Positions 23,774 to 29,798 of a DNA stretch of 32,419 nucleotides are shown piece by piece. The position numbers and the translations under genes are program-made. The DNA is taken from positions 1-32,419 of the IMG/VR virus record IMGVR_UViG_3300019889_000027, one strand, 5' to 3'. Below the pieces are notes generated by a model. That model was not told where the DNA came from. It saw only the letters and a list, made by a program, of their open reading frames with translations, and ran no database searches. Within the stretch, counting starts at the first letter, position 1. Every line of letters begins with the position of its first letter. This DNA comes from a virus.

Positions 23774-24240
23774 TCACCGCACAGCAAGCATCGCAGTTTG
23801 TCAAACGCTTCAGCGCGCTGCGAGATTTCAAGAGCGAACCGGAAGCGCAGCGCGAGCTCATCCTCGCGTTGCAGCAGTCCGCGCAATCGATCGACCATGC
23901 AGACGTGATCGTCACGCAATGGCTCGAGTTCGGCCGCTTTGCGCCGACGCCGGCGGATCTCTACGAGGTCGCCGCGCGCACTCGCCAGCCGGCTCCGGAG
24001 AACGCATGCCGGCAATGCGACGGAACCGGTTTTGCGCAGGGTTATCTCGAAGTAACGGTCGATGACCAGGGCCAGCCCCATGAGCGAGCTATTAGCCACC
24101 AGGAGTACCGGGAGCGTCTGCGCGGTCCTGGACCGCGGGTCTACCAACAAGTGCGCCCGTGCCCGGCGTGTCGCGCGGGAAAGCCGCAACTGGTGCCGCA
24201 GGCGCCGGACGGGAAGGCTGCCGGAGCGGGCCGCGACTGA
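23770..24240 (+). CDS. Replication-region protein with CxxC zinc motifs
   Basis: 156 residues from the ATG at 23770 (ATGA overlap). The helical N-terminal half (ASQFVKRFSALRDFKSEPEAQRELILALQQSAQSIDHADVIVTQWLEFGRFAPTPADLYEVAART) is followed by CRQCDGTGF and RPCPACRAG, a DnaJ-like CxxCxGxG / CxxC zinc pair. Its position after the DUF1376 gene and an N-terminal half like helicase-loader accessory proteins suggest a loader role, which is inference. Confidence 0.6.
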   Translation: MITAQQASQFVKRFSALRDFKSEPEAQRELILALQQSAQSIDHADVIVTQWLEFGRFAPTPADLYEVAARTRQPAPENACRQCDGTGFAQGYLEVTVDDQGQPHERAISHQEYRERLRGPGPRVYQQVRPCPACRAGKPQLVPQAPDGKAAGAGRD

Positions 24241-24241
24241 A

Positions 24242-24436
24242 GTGTCGGCTGGTCAGGTCACCATCGTTGTGCGCTGTCCGCTCTGCGAGCGCATGCTTGC
24301 CATGGATCACACGACAGGGATCTATCTGCACTGGCTCAGCAGCGACCAGCCCTGTCGGAATGAAGGCAAGTGGTTCAGACTCGAGATCCACGAGGTACCG
24401 ACCGACGAGCTGCCGGCAATATTGTCGGGTCAATAA
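24242..24436 (+). CDS. Small hypothetical CxxC protein (GTG start)
   Basis: 64 residues from the GTG at 24242, just after the preceding stop. VVRCPLCERMLAMDHTTGIYLHWLSSDQPCRN carries a CxxC and a further C/H pair, a probable zinc knuckle. The upstream extension to 24062 is a shadow of the previous gene. Confidence 0.55.
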   Translation: MSAGQVTIVVRCPLCERMLAMDHTTGIYLHWLSSDQPCRNEGKWFRLEIHEVPTDELPAILSGQ

Positions 24437-24454
24437 AAAGGCCGGCGAACACCG

Positions 24455-24679
24455 ATGCCTAAACCATCCAAAGCAATCCGGCTGACTGAGCGCGATCTTA
24501 AGCGCCTGGACGACAACGTCGAGAAGTGCGCCCTTGCGCTGGGCGCGCGATTTGGTGATGTGGACGGCGGACTTGAACGCCTGGCGGACAATCTTCTGGG
24601 ACTGACACGCGACTGGATAGCGGAGGTACGAGAGTACATGTCTGACCGCGCGGCGGACGGGGAGACGTGGGAACTATGA
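24455..24679 (+). CDS. Small hypothetical, last gene of the early operon
   Basis: 74 residues starting MPKPSKAIRLTERDLKRLDDNVEKCALALGARFGDVDGGLERLADNLLGLTRDWI. Helical. Its end is followed by the convergent Doc gene, 11 bases away. No family recognised. Confidence 0.55.
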   Translation: MPKPSKAIRLTERDLKRLDDNVEKCALALGARFGDVDGGLERLADNLLGLTRDWIAEVREYMSDRAADGETWEL

Positions 24680-24690
24680 GCAAAGCCGAA

Positions 24691-25077
24691 TCACGAAATC
24701 TTTTCGCCGAGCCAAGCGACGAATTGCTCTTCAGTCACTGTTCCGCTATCGGCAACCCCGAGCATGATATCGATTACTGCTTGTTCATCGATCTCGACAA
24801 CGACGCCATTGATCTCCAGAAACGTGGCACCCACGATCCAACCAGTGCGCTTGTTGCCGTCGACAAATCCGTGATTGTTGGCAATCCCAAACACGTACGC
24901 GGCCGCCAACTCCAGTAGGCTGCCTGGTTGGGAATAGTGAAACAGATTTTGAGGGCGGGCCAGCCCTGATTCAATAAGCGCATTCTCTCGAATGCCTGGC
25001 AGCCCGCCATGTTCTGCAATCTGAGCGTCGTGGATGGCCAGGACAACGTCGTAGCTAATCCACTCCGGTTCGATCAT
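24691..25077 (-). CDS. doc: Doc-type (Fic fold) toxin
   Basis: 128 residues. The Fic/Doc motif H69-G-F-V-D-G-N-K-R-T (HGFVDGNKRTG) is preceded by the usual Doc N-terminus (ISYDVVLAIHDAQIAEHGGLPGIRENALIESGLARPQNLFHY). The lysine in GNKR is the Doc form; P1 Doc phosphorylates EF-Tu. It acts in the cytoplasm and is neutralised by the AbrB-like antitoxin encoded upstream, whose stop overlaps its start (ATGA). Convergent to the early operon. The short Fic domain lacks an inhibitory helix. Confidence 0.85.
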   Translation of the reverse strand: MIEPEWISYDVVLAIHDAQIAEHGGLPGIRENALIESGLARPQNLFHYSQPGSLLELAAAYVFGIANNHGFVDGNKRTGWIVGATFLEINGVVVEIDEQAVIDIMLGVADSGTVTEEQFVAWLGEKIS

Positions 25078-25298
25078 TTCGCTAAGGCGTGAAGGGCGTT
25101 TCTATAGCGCTTCATTACGGATTCGGCGGCCTTCATCTGGCGCTCGAAAACGGGGTTATACGGGGTGAGGCGATACCCTTCCGGAGATTCGGTCAGGTAT
25201 AGGGCATCCCCATCGTGAATTTTCAACCGGTCAGTAACCTCCCTCGGAAGGGTAACCCCGGTTGAATTGCCGACTGCTCTGGCTTTTAAAGTGATCAT
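25074..25298 (-). CDS. AbrB/MazE-type antitoxin of the Doc locus
   Basis: 74 residues from the ATG at 25298 (GGGAGGACC upstream supports it; the frame opens earlier, at 25400). MITLKARAVGNSTGVTLPREVTDRLKIHDGDALYLTESPEGYRLTPY is a SpoVT-AbrB swapped-hairpin DNA-binding domain. The helical C-terminus FERQMKAAESVMKRYRNALHALAK would clamp the toxin. AbrB-like antitoxin first, Doc second, with overlapping codons, is a common pairing. Likely autoregulates its promoter in 25299-25400, where TATACACATGTTATA is a weak inverted repeat. Confidence 0.8.
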   Translation of the reverse strand: MITLKARAVGNSTGVTLPREVTDRLKIHDGDALYLTESPEGYRLTPYNPVFERQMKAAESVMKRYRNALHALAK

Positions 25299-25552
25299 AA
25301 TCGGTCCTCCCGGCTCGTTGACCGAATCCGAATATACACATGTTATAACACGAAACCTGCCGTTTTGCTCAGAAATTTGCAGGGAAAGTGCGCTTACCAA
25401 TTAGGAAGATTCTTGTGACCGTGTCTTTAGGCGGCGGCCACGGCCCGCAGCGCCGCGCTGGACTAGTGTTCAGGAATCACTCCGAAAGTAGTCCACCTCA
25501 GTAGTCCGCTCTCAAATCGGACAACTGAAACTCGCGAAGGGAAAGGTTCACT

Positions 25553-25720
25553 ATGGCGCTCATACTTTTGATTCTTGTGATCCTGCTGCTCGGCGGCGGC
25601 GGTGGTTACTATGGCTACAACCAGTGGGGCTACGGTGGCGGGATCGGTGGAGGCCTCGGGCTCATCCTCCTGATCGTGCTGCTTGCTTATTTGCTCGGCG
25701 TGTTCCCGCACCGCTTATAG
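25553..25720 (+). CDS. Small two-segment membrane peptide, DUF3309-like
   Basis: 55 residues: MALILLILVILLLGGGGGYYG, a Tyr/Gly turn (YNQWGYGGGIGGG), then LGLILLIVLLAYLLGVF. This matches the DUF3309 pattern of small membrane peptides of unknown role, common in Proteobacteria and Acidobacteria. RBS GGGAAAGG upstream. Upstream (25401-25552) there is only a short direct repeat AGTAGTCC. Immediately followed by an iteron cluster. Confidence 0.65.
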   Translation: MALILLILVILLLGGGGGYYGYNQWGYGGGIGGGLGLILLIVLLAYLLGVFPHRL

Positions 25721-25730
25721 CGTGCGCGCT

Positions 25731-25766
25731 GGGCTCCCACCTGGGCGCCTGGCTGGACGTCCAGGG
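25731..25766. repeat. 12-bp iterons, remote cluster (3 units)
   Basis: GGGCTCCC at 25731, GGGCGCCT at 25743 and GGACGTCC at 25755 are in exact 12-bp register and share the GGRCGYCC core of the par-locus clusters 5 kb to the right. They lie between the DUF3309-like gene and the leftward 26048 gene, outside any accepted coding region. Confidence 0.6.
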
Positions 25767-25793
25767 ATTGAATCGATATATGCTCTGTTCCGC

Positions 25794-26048
25794 TCACTTG
25801 CCCGCCTCCCGCTCCGCATCGCCCTGGATGGCGTCGAGAATATCAAGAGCCATTTGCAGCCCGTCAAATCGACCGTTAAGCAGTGACTTGTCACGCTCTG
25901 ATTCACCGCCATACAGCCACCTATACTGTTGCTGCTTTTCCGTTATGCGCTCAACCGCCGTCGCCAGCTTCCGCTTGACGGTGGCAATCTCTGCCATAAA
26001 CGAGGCAGTCTGATTGCTTCTTTGCATCGCTTTTTCTGCTTCGGTCAC
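25794..26048 (-). CDS. Hypothetical accessory protein
   Basis: 84 residues, GTG start with GGGGAG upstream. Helical and charged (EKAMQRSNQTASFMAEIATVKRKLATAVERITEKQQQYRWLYGGESERDKSLLNG...). Ends AEREAGK. Likely co-transcribed with the 26276 gene upstream. No family recognised. Confidence 0.5.
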   Translation of the reverse strand: MTEAEKAMQRSNQTASFMAEIATVKRKLATAVERITEKQQQYRWLYGGESERDKSLLNGRFDGLQMALDILDAIQGDAEREAGK

Positions 26049-26063
26049 CTTGCCGACTCCCCT

Positions 26064-26276
26064 CTACGCTGCCTGCGCCCGGAGCTCGGCGAGCTTGCAG
26101 CGGTCCCATTCAACGCCCTGGCGGTACAGCGCGGTGTCCCAGCCCTTCGACGCGGCGAACGCCACCAGCTTTTCGTTTACGGCGAGCGATCGCTCGTAAA
26201 ACTCGATGCCGGGCGTCAGGTCTTCGATCGCGTCCAGCTCGTCTATCAGTGCTCTGTATTCGGCTTGGTCGGGCAT
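26064..26276 (-). CDS. Hypothetical accessory protein
   Basis: 70 residues from the ATG at 26276 (MPDQAEYRALIDELDAIEDLTPGIEFYERSLAVNEKLVAFAASKGWD...). The frame opens 13 codons earlier, and the true start is unsure because neither has a clear RBS. All-helical, acidic N-terminal half. Unknown role. Confidence 0.5.
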   Translation of the reverse strand: MPDQAEYRALIDELDAIEDLTPGIEFYERSLAVNEKLVAFAASKGWDTALYRQGVEWDRCKLAELRAQAA

Positions 26277-26294
26277 GACCACATGATTGCTTTT

Positions 26295-26327
26295 ATGACG
26301 GCATGACAGCAACATTTTGACGTCAAA
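26295..26327. promoter_or_regulatory. Operator-like sites upstream of the leftward accessory genes
   Basis: ATGACGGCATGACAGCAA (26295-26312) matches 14 of 18 positions of the TTGACGGCATGCCGTCAA palindrome at 15366 and 15776. TTTGACGTCAAA (26316-26327) is a 12-bp perfect palindrome. Together they may place these genes under the same regulator. Confidence 0.35.
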
Positions 26328-26421
26328 GACGTACTATTACGCCAAACTACGGGAGTGTTTTAAGTGGATCGATGACGGCGAGCGCGAAGATTTGGCGTCA
26401 TTCGTCAAAAAGTTTACATAA
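26317..26421 (+). CDS. Possible 34-residue ORF or gene remnant
   Basis: TTG-initiated frame reading ...YYYAKLRECFKWIDDGEREDLASFVKKFT then stop. The composition looks protein-like and could be the end of a broken gene, but there is no RBS and no homologue in mind. It ends within TTTACATAATGT, a 12-mer also found at the start of the 15419 gene. Confidence 0.25.
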   Translation: MTSKTYYYAKLRECFKWIDDGEREDLASFVKKFT

Positions 26422-26464
26422 TGTTATTTATCGGAACCTGTGGCGAGCGGGCAAAACGCCTGGG

Positions 26465-26483
26465 ATGTAGTGGCTACACCGCG
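26465..26483 (+). repeat. 19-bp direct repeat, left copy
   Basis: ATGTAGTGGCTACACCGCG, identical to 27195-27213, spanning the antitoxin stop codon (...A-V-stop on the minus strand). It includes the inverted repeat TGTAG/CTACA. Confidence 0.8.
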
Positions 26484-26773
26484 TGTTTGGCCGGCTTCAG
26501 TTCGACTACCAGCCGGCGGCCGACAACCGCGGCGGCGCGCTGTAGCGTGTCCAGTTGGATGGACGGTTTCTGGGGATTCAACAGCCGGTCGACCTGCGTC
26601 CGGCTAGTGTGCATCAGCTTCGCCATCTTGTTCTTGCTGATGTGCTGTTCTCTCATCGCTGCCGTAATCTGCCAAGCGATTACACGCGCGTTGGCGATCG
26701 CGTCCACCTCTTCGAAAATACCCTCTTCTTTCAGGAAATCGTCGAACGAGGATCCAATGTTCTTGCTGCTCAT
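26474..26773 (-). CDS. XRE-family HTH antitoxin
   Basis: 99 residues. The helix-turn-helix ITAAMREQHISKNKMAKLMHTSRTQVDRLLNPQKPSIQLDTLQRAAAVVGRRLVVEL is a standard XRE domain as in HigA-type antitoxins. The N-terminal 35 residues are the likely toxin-binding part. Its start overlaps the toxin stop (26770-26773). Toxin-first order matches HigBA. It would repress the shared promoter through the TGTAG/CTACA sequence upstream of the toxin. Confidence 0.8.
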   Translation of the reverse strand: MSSKNIGSSFDDFLKEEGIFEEVDAIANARVIAWQITAAMREQHISKNKMAKLMHTSRTQVDRLLNPQKPSIQLDTLQRAAAVVGRRLVVELKPAKHAV

Positions 26774-27126
26774 CTCTCCATCTCCCTCTTGCGTTTCAGC
26801 GCCAAATCAATTTCCGCGACTGGGGCTTTCTGTGACTTCTTCACAAAGCCGTTGAGTAGGACCATCTTGCCGTCGCGAATGCAGAAGATCACCCTCGTGA
26901 TTCCGTTTTTGATGTTGCTCCGTACTTCCCAAAGCCCGCCCCCGCCGAGCGGACGACAAGCCGGCATCCCAATCGGCCAGCCGCGCTCTACGGTGGCTAT
27001 ATCCGCACCGATGATCTTTCGATCTGCAGGGTCGAGCGATTTAAGCCACTCTCGTACCGGCTCCGCTCCAGTCGCAGCCGACCGGAAGAAGGCGGCTGGA
27101 ACTTTTTTAGGTGCGGCGCGTGGCAA
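26770..27126 (-). CDS. RelE/HigB-superfamily toxin, phage Gp49-like
   Basis: About 118 residues from a TTG at 27126, preceded by AGG; a farther TTG at 27153 is the alternative. VPAAFFRSAATGAEPVREWLKSLDPADRKIIGADIATVERGWPIGMPACRPLGGGGLWEVRSNIKNGITRVIFCIRDGKMVLLNGFVKKSQKAP is the Gp49-like toxin signature, ending with the K-KKSQ-TP-type box. It should cut ribosome-associated mRNA and be paired with the XRE antitoxin. Confidence 0.8.
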   Translation of the reverse strand: MPRAAPKKVPAAFFRSAATGAEPVREWLKSLDPADRKIIGADIATVERGWPIGMPACRPLGGGGLWEVRSNIKNGITRVIFCIRDGKMVLLNGFVKKSQKAPVAEIDLALKRKREMER

Positions 27127-27194
27127 GTAATACCTATAATCCCTACATGCCAACTGTACCGTGCATGGTGCAGGGGGTCAAGCAGAAAATGCAA

Positions 27195-27213
27195 ATGTAG
27201 TGGCTACACCGCG
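27195..27213 (+). repeat. 19-bp direct repeat, right copy
   Basis: Second exact copy of the 26465 repeat, 730 bp away, upstream of the toxin promoter and spanning the stop codon of the 27455 gene (...A-V-stop). Confidence 0.8.
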
Positions 27214-27455
27214 GGTCCGCGCGCCAATTCCAGATAGGTATCGAGCGCCAGACGGGCGGCATTTCGCGTCGACATCCCTGGTGGATCCTCGCGATCGCCT
27301 CCGTAGCATGAGCACTCTTTCAACTGGTGCGCGGCAGAGCCGGCGACCATTCGCACTCCGCATTCGCGATGGAGCCTTTGCCCGTTGAGGCTTGCCGGGC
27401 TTGTTTCGTCGCCCGGCCCGATCGGCTCCTCGCAATATAAACAAGCTTCATCCAT
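27204..27455 (-). CDS. Small Cys-rich hypothetical protein
   Basis: 83 residues. CLYCEEPIGPGDETSPASLNGQRLHRECGVRMVAGSAAHQLKECSCYGGDREDPPGMSTRNAARLAL has a CxxC, HxxC and CxC zinc-binding look. This conserved pattern (CxYC-EPI-PGD ... LHRECG-R---GS-AHQ---CSCYGG) recurs in hypothetical proteins of Proteobacteria and Acidobacteria. Its last codons lie within the 19-bp repeat. Function unknown. Confidence 0.6.
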   Translation of the reverse strand: MDEACLYCEEPIGPGDETSPASLNGQRLHRECGVRMVAGSAAHQLKECSCYGGDREDPPGMSTRNAARLALDTYLELARGPAV

Positions 27456-27547
27456 GTCGTATCAACCCGTATCAGCCTTTCGGCTCGCCAACGCCTTCGC
27501 CGTGGCTGTTCGACTAGGGTAATCCCGATCGGTCGATTATGTGCCGC

Positions 27548-27570
27548 GTATATACATTTTATGTATATAC
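27548..27570. promoter_or_regulatory. BrnTA operator palindrome
   Basis: GTATATACAT and ATGTATATAC are perfect 10-bp arms with a TTT spacer, 8 bases upstream of the brnT GTG. The location and symmetry are as expected for the autorepressor site of a toxin-antitoxin promoter. Confidence 0.65.
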
Positions 27571-27577
27571 TTGAGTT

Positions 27578-27877
27578 GTGGCTAGTCGAAAGTTTCAGTG
27601 GGACCAAGCGAACACCGAGCACATTGCGCCGCACGCGATTACGCCACAGGAAGTTAGAGAAGTGTTCAGCCGTATTTATGCGGAAGTGCCCACAGATCCG
27701 GTTGACGGCGAGGATCGCTATTGGGCTATTGGAACGACGGCGAGAGGTCGCCATCTGACGATTGCCTTCACGGAACGCGGCGAATACACCCGTCCGATTA
27801 CCGGATGGGAAATGACCCCGGAGGAATTAGAAATCTATGTCGAAGAACTCTACAGACGACTTGACCTTCCCGAATGA
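27578..27877 (+). CDS. brnT: BrnT-type ribonuclease toxin
   Basis: 99 residues, GTG start. FQWDQANTEHIAPHAITPQEVREVFSRI ... RYWAIGTTARGRHLTIAFTERGEYTRPITGWEMTPEE is the BrnT pattern (F-WD--N--HI ... R---G----GR-L-V-FT-RG). BrnT is a RelE-fold ribonuclease that blocks translation. The cognate antitoxin start overlaps its 3' end by 41 bases, which couples their synthesis. Confidence 0.85.
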   Translation: MASRKFQWDQANTEHIAPHAITPQEVREVFSRIYAEVPTDPVDGEDRYWAIGTTARGRHLTIAFTERGEYTRPITGWEMTPEELEIYVEELYRRLDLPE

Positions 27878-28211
27878 GAAGGCAGAGGCCGATTGGTACC
27901 ACAGTCCGGAAGGACGAGCTCGCTCGCTACGGACGCTCACGAAAGCTGTCCGCGATCGCAAGGTTGTGCTCCGCGATGGTTCCCAGATGAAGCTCACCGA
28001 TCGCGCCGCAATCGAACAGTTACTGGCCGAGGCGCGCGCCGCAGCGACACAGGCTATCTCCTTGCGCCTGCCGGCGAGCGACATCGAGGCGGCGAAGCGT
28101 CTGGCCGAAGATACGGGCAAGGGCTATCAAACCATCCTGAAGGAGATTATCCACAAAGGCCTGACGAACCCCGGCGCGCGAGCCAGAAAAACAAAGACGG
28201 CCGCGGGCTAA
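27837..28211 (+). CDS. CopG-type antitoxin next to BrnT
   Basis: 124 residues. The N-terminal acidic/aromatic patch (DLTFPNEKAEADWYHSPEGRARS) is the toxin-binding part of CopG antitoxins of BrnT loci. The C-terminal ISLRLPASDIEAAKRLAEDTGKGYQTILKEIIHKGL is an RHH DNA-binding domain. It should bind the 27548-27570 palindrome. The end (KTKTAAG) is repeated at the end of the next antitoxin. Confidence 0.75.
   Translation: MSKNSTDDLTFPNEKAEADWYHSPEGRARSLRTLTKAVRDRKVVLRDGSQMKLTDRAAIEQLLAEARAAATQAISLRLPASDIEAAKRLAEDTGKGYQTILKEIIHKGLTNPGARARKTKTAAG
28196..28210 (+). repeat. 15-bp repeat at the CopG antitoxin stop
   Basis: GACGGCCGCGGGCTA, exactly repeated at 28547-28561 at the end of the BrnA-type antitoxin. 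Both copies cover the last codons and stop. Confidence 0.7.
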
Positions 28212-28220
28212 AACTAGGCA

Positions 28221-28562
28221 GTGGTCGGCAAATACACTCGAATGGAAAAGAAGCCTACACGCGACAGTATGACCAGAGCCGAGAAATTTGAGTTCGTCCG
28301 GTCCTTGCCCAACGAAGACGACAAAATCGACTATAGTGATGCGCCGGCCAGATTGCCGCCGGAAGTGTGGGCAAAAGGCGTGGTCGGCAAATACTATCGG
28401 CCGCTCAAAAAACAGGTGACCTGCCGGATCGACGCCGATGTCCTCGTTTGGCTCAAGGCGAAGGGGGCCGGCTACCTCACACAGGTCAATACCATCTTGC
28501 GTGCGCAAATGGAGCGCGAGCGGAAGCCACGCAAGGGCAAGTCGCGGACGGCCGCGGGCTAG
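28221..28562 (+). CDS. BrnA-type antitoxin, second antitoxin in the locus
   Basis: 113 residues from the GTG at 28221 (an ATG at 28242 is the alternative). LPPEVWAKGVVGKYYRPLKKQVTCRIDADVLVWLKAKGAGYLTQVNTILRAQME is the BrnA_antitoxin domain, normally the immediate partner of BrnT. Here it follows a CopG antitoxin, so one toxin has two candidate antitoxins. A 15-bp segment GTGGTCGGCAAATAC is duplicated inside the gene (28221-28235 and 28380-28394). Confidence 0.75.
   Translation: MVGKYTRMEKKPTRDSMTRAEKFEFVRSLPNEDDKIDYSDAPARLPPEVWAKGVVGKYYRPLKKQVTCRIDADVLVWLKAKGAGYLTQVNTILRAQMERERKPRKGKSRTAAG
28547..28561 (+). repeat. 15-bp repeat at the BrnA antitoxin stop
   Basis: Second copy of the 28196-28210 repeat, 351 bp downstream, bordering the BrnA-type gene. 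Confidence 0.7.
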
Positions 28563-28578
28563 TTCCCCTCCCCGCGAT

Positions 28579-28812
28579 TCAGTTAGGCTGACTAGTTCCC
28601 CGCTCCGGCCGGTTTTGGAATGCGCACTTGTCGATGAGCTTCCTGATTGGTTCAGGCTGCATCTCGAATTCTTTCACGGTCGCGTCGTAAAACGCTCTAT
28701 TCAAGCAGTGAATCAGTAAATTGAATTCGCTGTAAGAGAGGGAAAAATGAAGAACTAATTTTTCGGCTTCCTCTGCTGTCGGGATATAGAATCCGGGCGC
28801 ATTTGTTGGCAC
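28579..28812 (-). CDS. Hypothetical protein, end of the leftward rep operon
   Basis: 77 residues, GTG start. GFYIPTAEEAEKLVLHFSLSYSEFNLLIHCLNRAFYDATVKEFEMQPEPIRKLIDKCAF is helical with no recognised domain. Last of five leftward genes starting with the Rep-like protein. The RBS is weak. Confidence 0.45.
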   Translation of the reverse strand: MPTNAPGFYIPTAEEAEKLVLHFSLSYSEFNLLIHCLNRAFYDATVKEFEMQPEPIRKLIDKCAFQNRPERGTSQPN

Positions 28813-28870
28813 TCCGGTATTTTACCGACAATTCATGCCATTTCGAACTAAATGCCACATCTCGCTTACT

Positions 28871-29110
28871 TCAGTTCCCGGCCCCGACTTCCCTGCTCCG
28901 CAACTCCGCTTGCAGTTTTTCGTGGAATTCGCGGAGGAAGTCCTGCACCTCGTCCTCGGGCATCCCGGCACGTAAGACGGCAATGAGCTTGTCTACCGCC
29001 GCGCTTGCGCCGGCCGGATCATGATCTGCGAATGATATTTCAACTTTCATCCTGACCGTGGTTTGGTCGCTGTCATTGCGATCAGTGCTGACGAAGCTGA
29101 GTTGCGGCAT
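28871..29110 (-). CDS. Hypothetical protein of the rep operon
   Basis: 79 residues from the ATG at 29110. MPQLSFVSTDRNDSDQTTVRMKVEISFADHDPAGASAAVDKLIAVLRAGMPEDEVQDFLREFHEKLQAELR. An internal ATG at 29050, where the second half begins, is a possible start. No family recognised. Confidence 0.45.
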   Translation of the reverse strand: MPQLSFVSTDRNDSDQTTVRMKVEISFADHDPAGASAAVDKLIAVLRAGMPEDEVQDFLREFHEKLQAELRSREVGAGN

Positions 29111-29143
29111 GCCGCCTATTGTAATTCCCCGCCCCGCCCGCAG

Positions 29144-29365
29144 CTAAAGATTCTTCTTCTCGCCCAGATAAGGAACTATTTTCCTATATGGCGACAGCGT
29201 CTCCAGTGCTTCGAGGTCTTCCTGGAGTTTCTGATATTCTGCCGTGACTCGATCGTAACGGGCCTTGAAATCATCATCGACTTCTACTTCGAGCGTCAGT
29301 GGCTCGGGATCGGTCCGGAGCGTCCATACCGAGTAAACTTCGCCGCACTCTAAGTAGCAAATCAC
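29144..29365 (-). CDS. Hypothetical protein of the rep operon (GTG start)
   Basis: 73 residues from the GTG at 29365, chosen because GGGAG lies 7 bases upstream; the basic upstream extension to 29530 is a shadow. The protein has a beta start (VICYLECGEVYSVWTLRTDPEPLTLEVEVDDDF) and a helical end (KARYDRVTAEYQKLQEDLEALETL). Function unknown. Confidence 0.5.
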   Translation of the reverse strand: MICYLECGEVYSVWTLRTDPEPLTLEVEVDDDFKARYDRVTAEYQKLQEDLEALETLSPYRKIVPYLGEKKNL

Positions 29366-29390
29366 GGATTTACTCCCTTCCCTGCCCCGC

Positions 29391-29639
29391 TCACGGCTTC
29401 TTTTTCTTGGCCGCTTTTTTGGGCTTCGCGGCGGCCTTGGGCGCCTCTTTGGGTGCGCCGGCGCGCCGTTCGTTCTGCCGAATAAAGTCGTCCAGTGCCG
29501 GGCCCGTGACAAGCTTCGTCTTATGGCCAAGGATGACGGCAGGTAACCTACCGGTGCGAATGAGTGTGAGCACGAAGCGTCGCGTTACAGCGAGGCGCTT
29601 GGCCACCTGGTCCACCGTTAAAAGCTCTATTGTCGCCAT
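29391..29639 (-). CDS. HTH_17/excisionase-like DNA-binding protein
   Basis: 82 residues from the ATG at 29639. LTVDQVAKRLAVTRRFVLTLIRTGRLPAVILGHKTKLVTGPALDDFIRQNE is a MerR-like winged helix of the HTH_17 (excisionase) type. A Lys/Ala/Pro tail (PKAAAKPKKAAKKKKP) may give nonspecific DNA binding. Without an integrase in view it is more likely a regulator or plasmid accessory factor than a true Xis. Confidence 0.7.
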   Translation of the reverse strand: MATIELLTVDQVAKRLAVTRRFVLTLIRTGRLPAVILGHKTKLVTGPALDDFIRQNERRAGAPKEAPKAAAKPKKAAKKKKP

Positions 29640-29798
29640 CTCACACAAAAGCACACGCCTCATCCGTACGGATAGTACTAATGTCGAGACTCATTCGCTC
29701 CGATTTGTCTCGGCGCGACGGGCAAAGTTGCCAGTATTCGTGCCCATTTGGCGCTATTGGGGCGACCAGGCACGTTTTTGTAACATTGGCTCGCCAAA

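Noticed and set aside
24667-24918. Plus-strand 83-residue ORF following the early operon
   Set aside because: Overlaps the Doc gene antisense; it is complementary to the Fic motif region.
26465-27213. 19-bp repeats considered as phage attL/attR sites
   Set aside because: They enclose only a toxin-antitoxin pair, with no integrase nearby.
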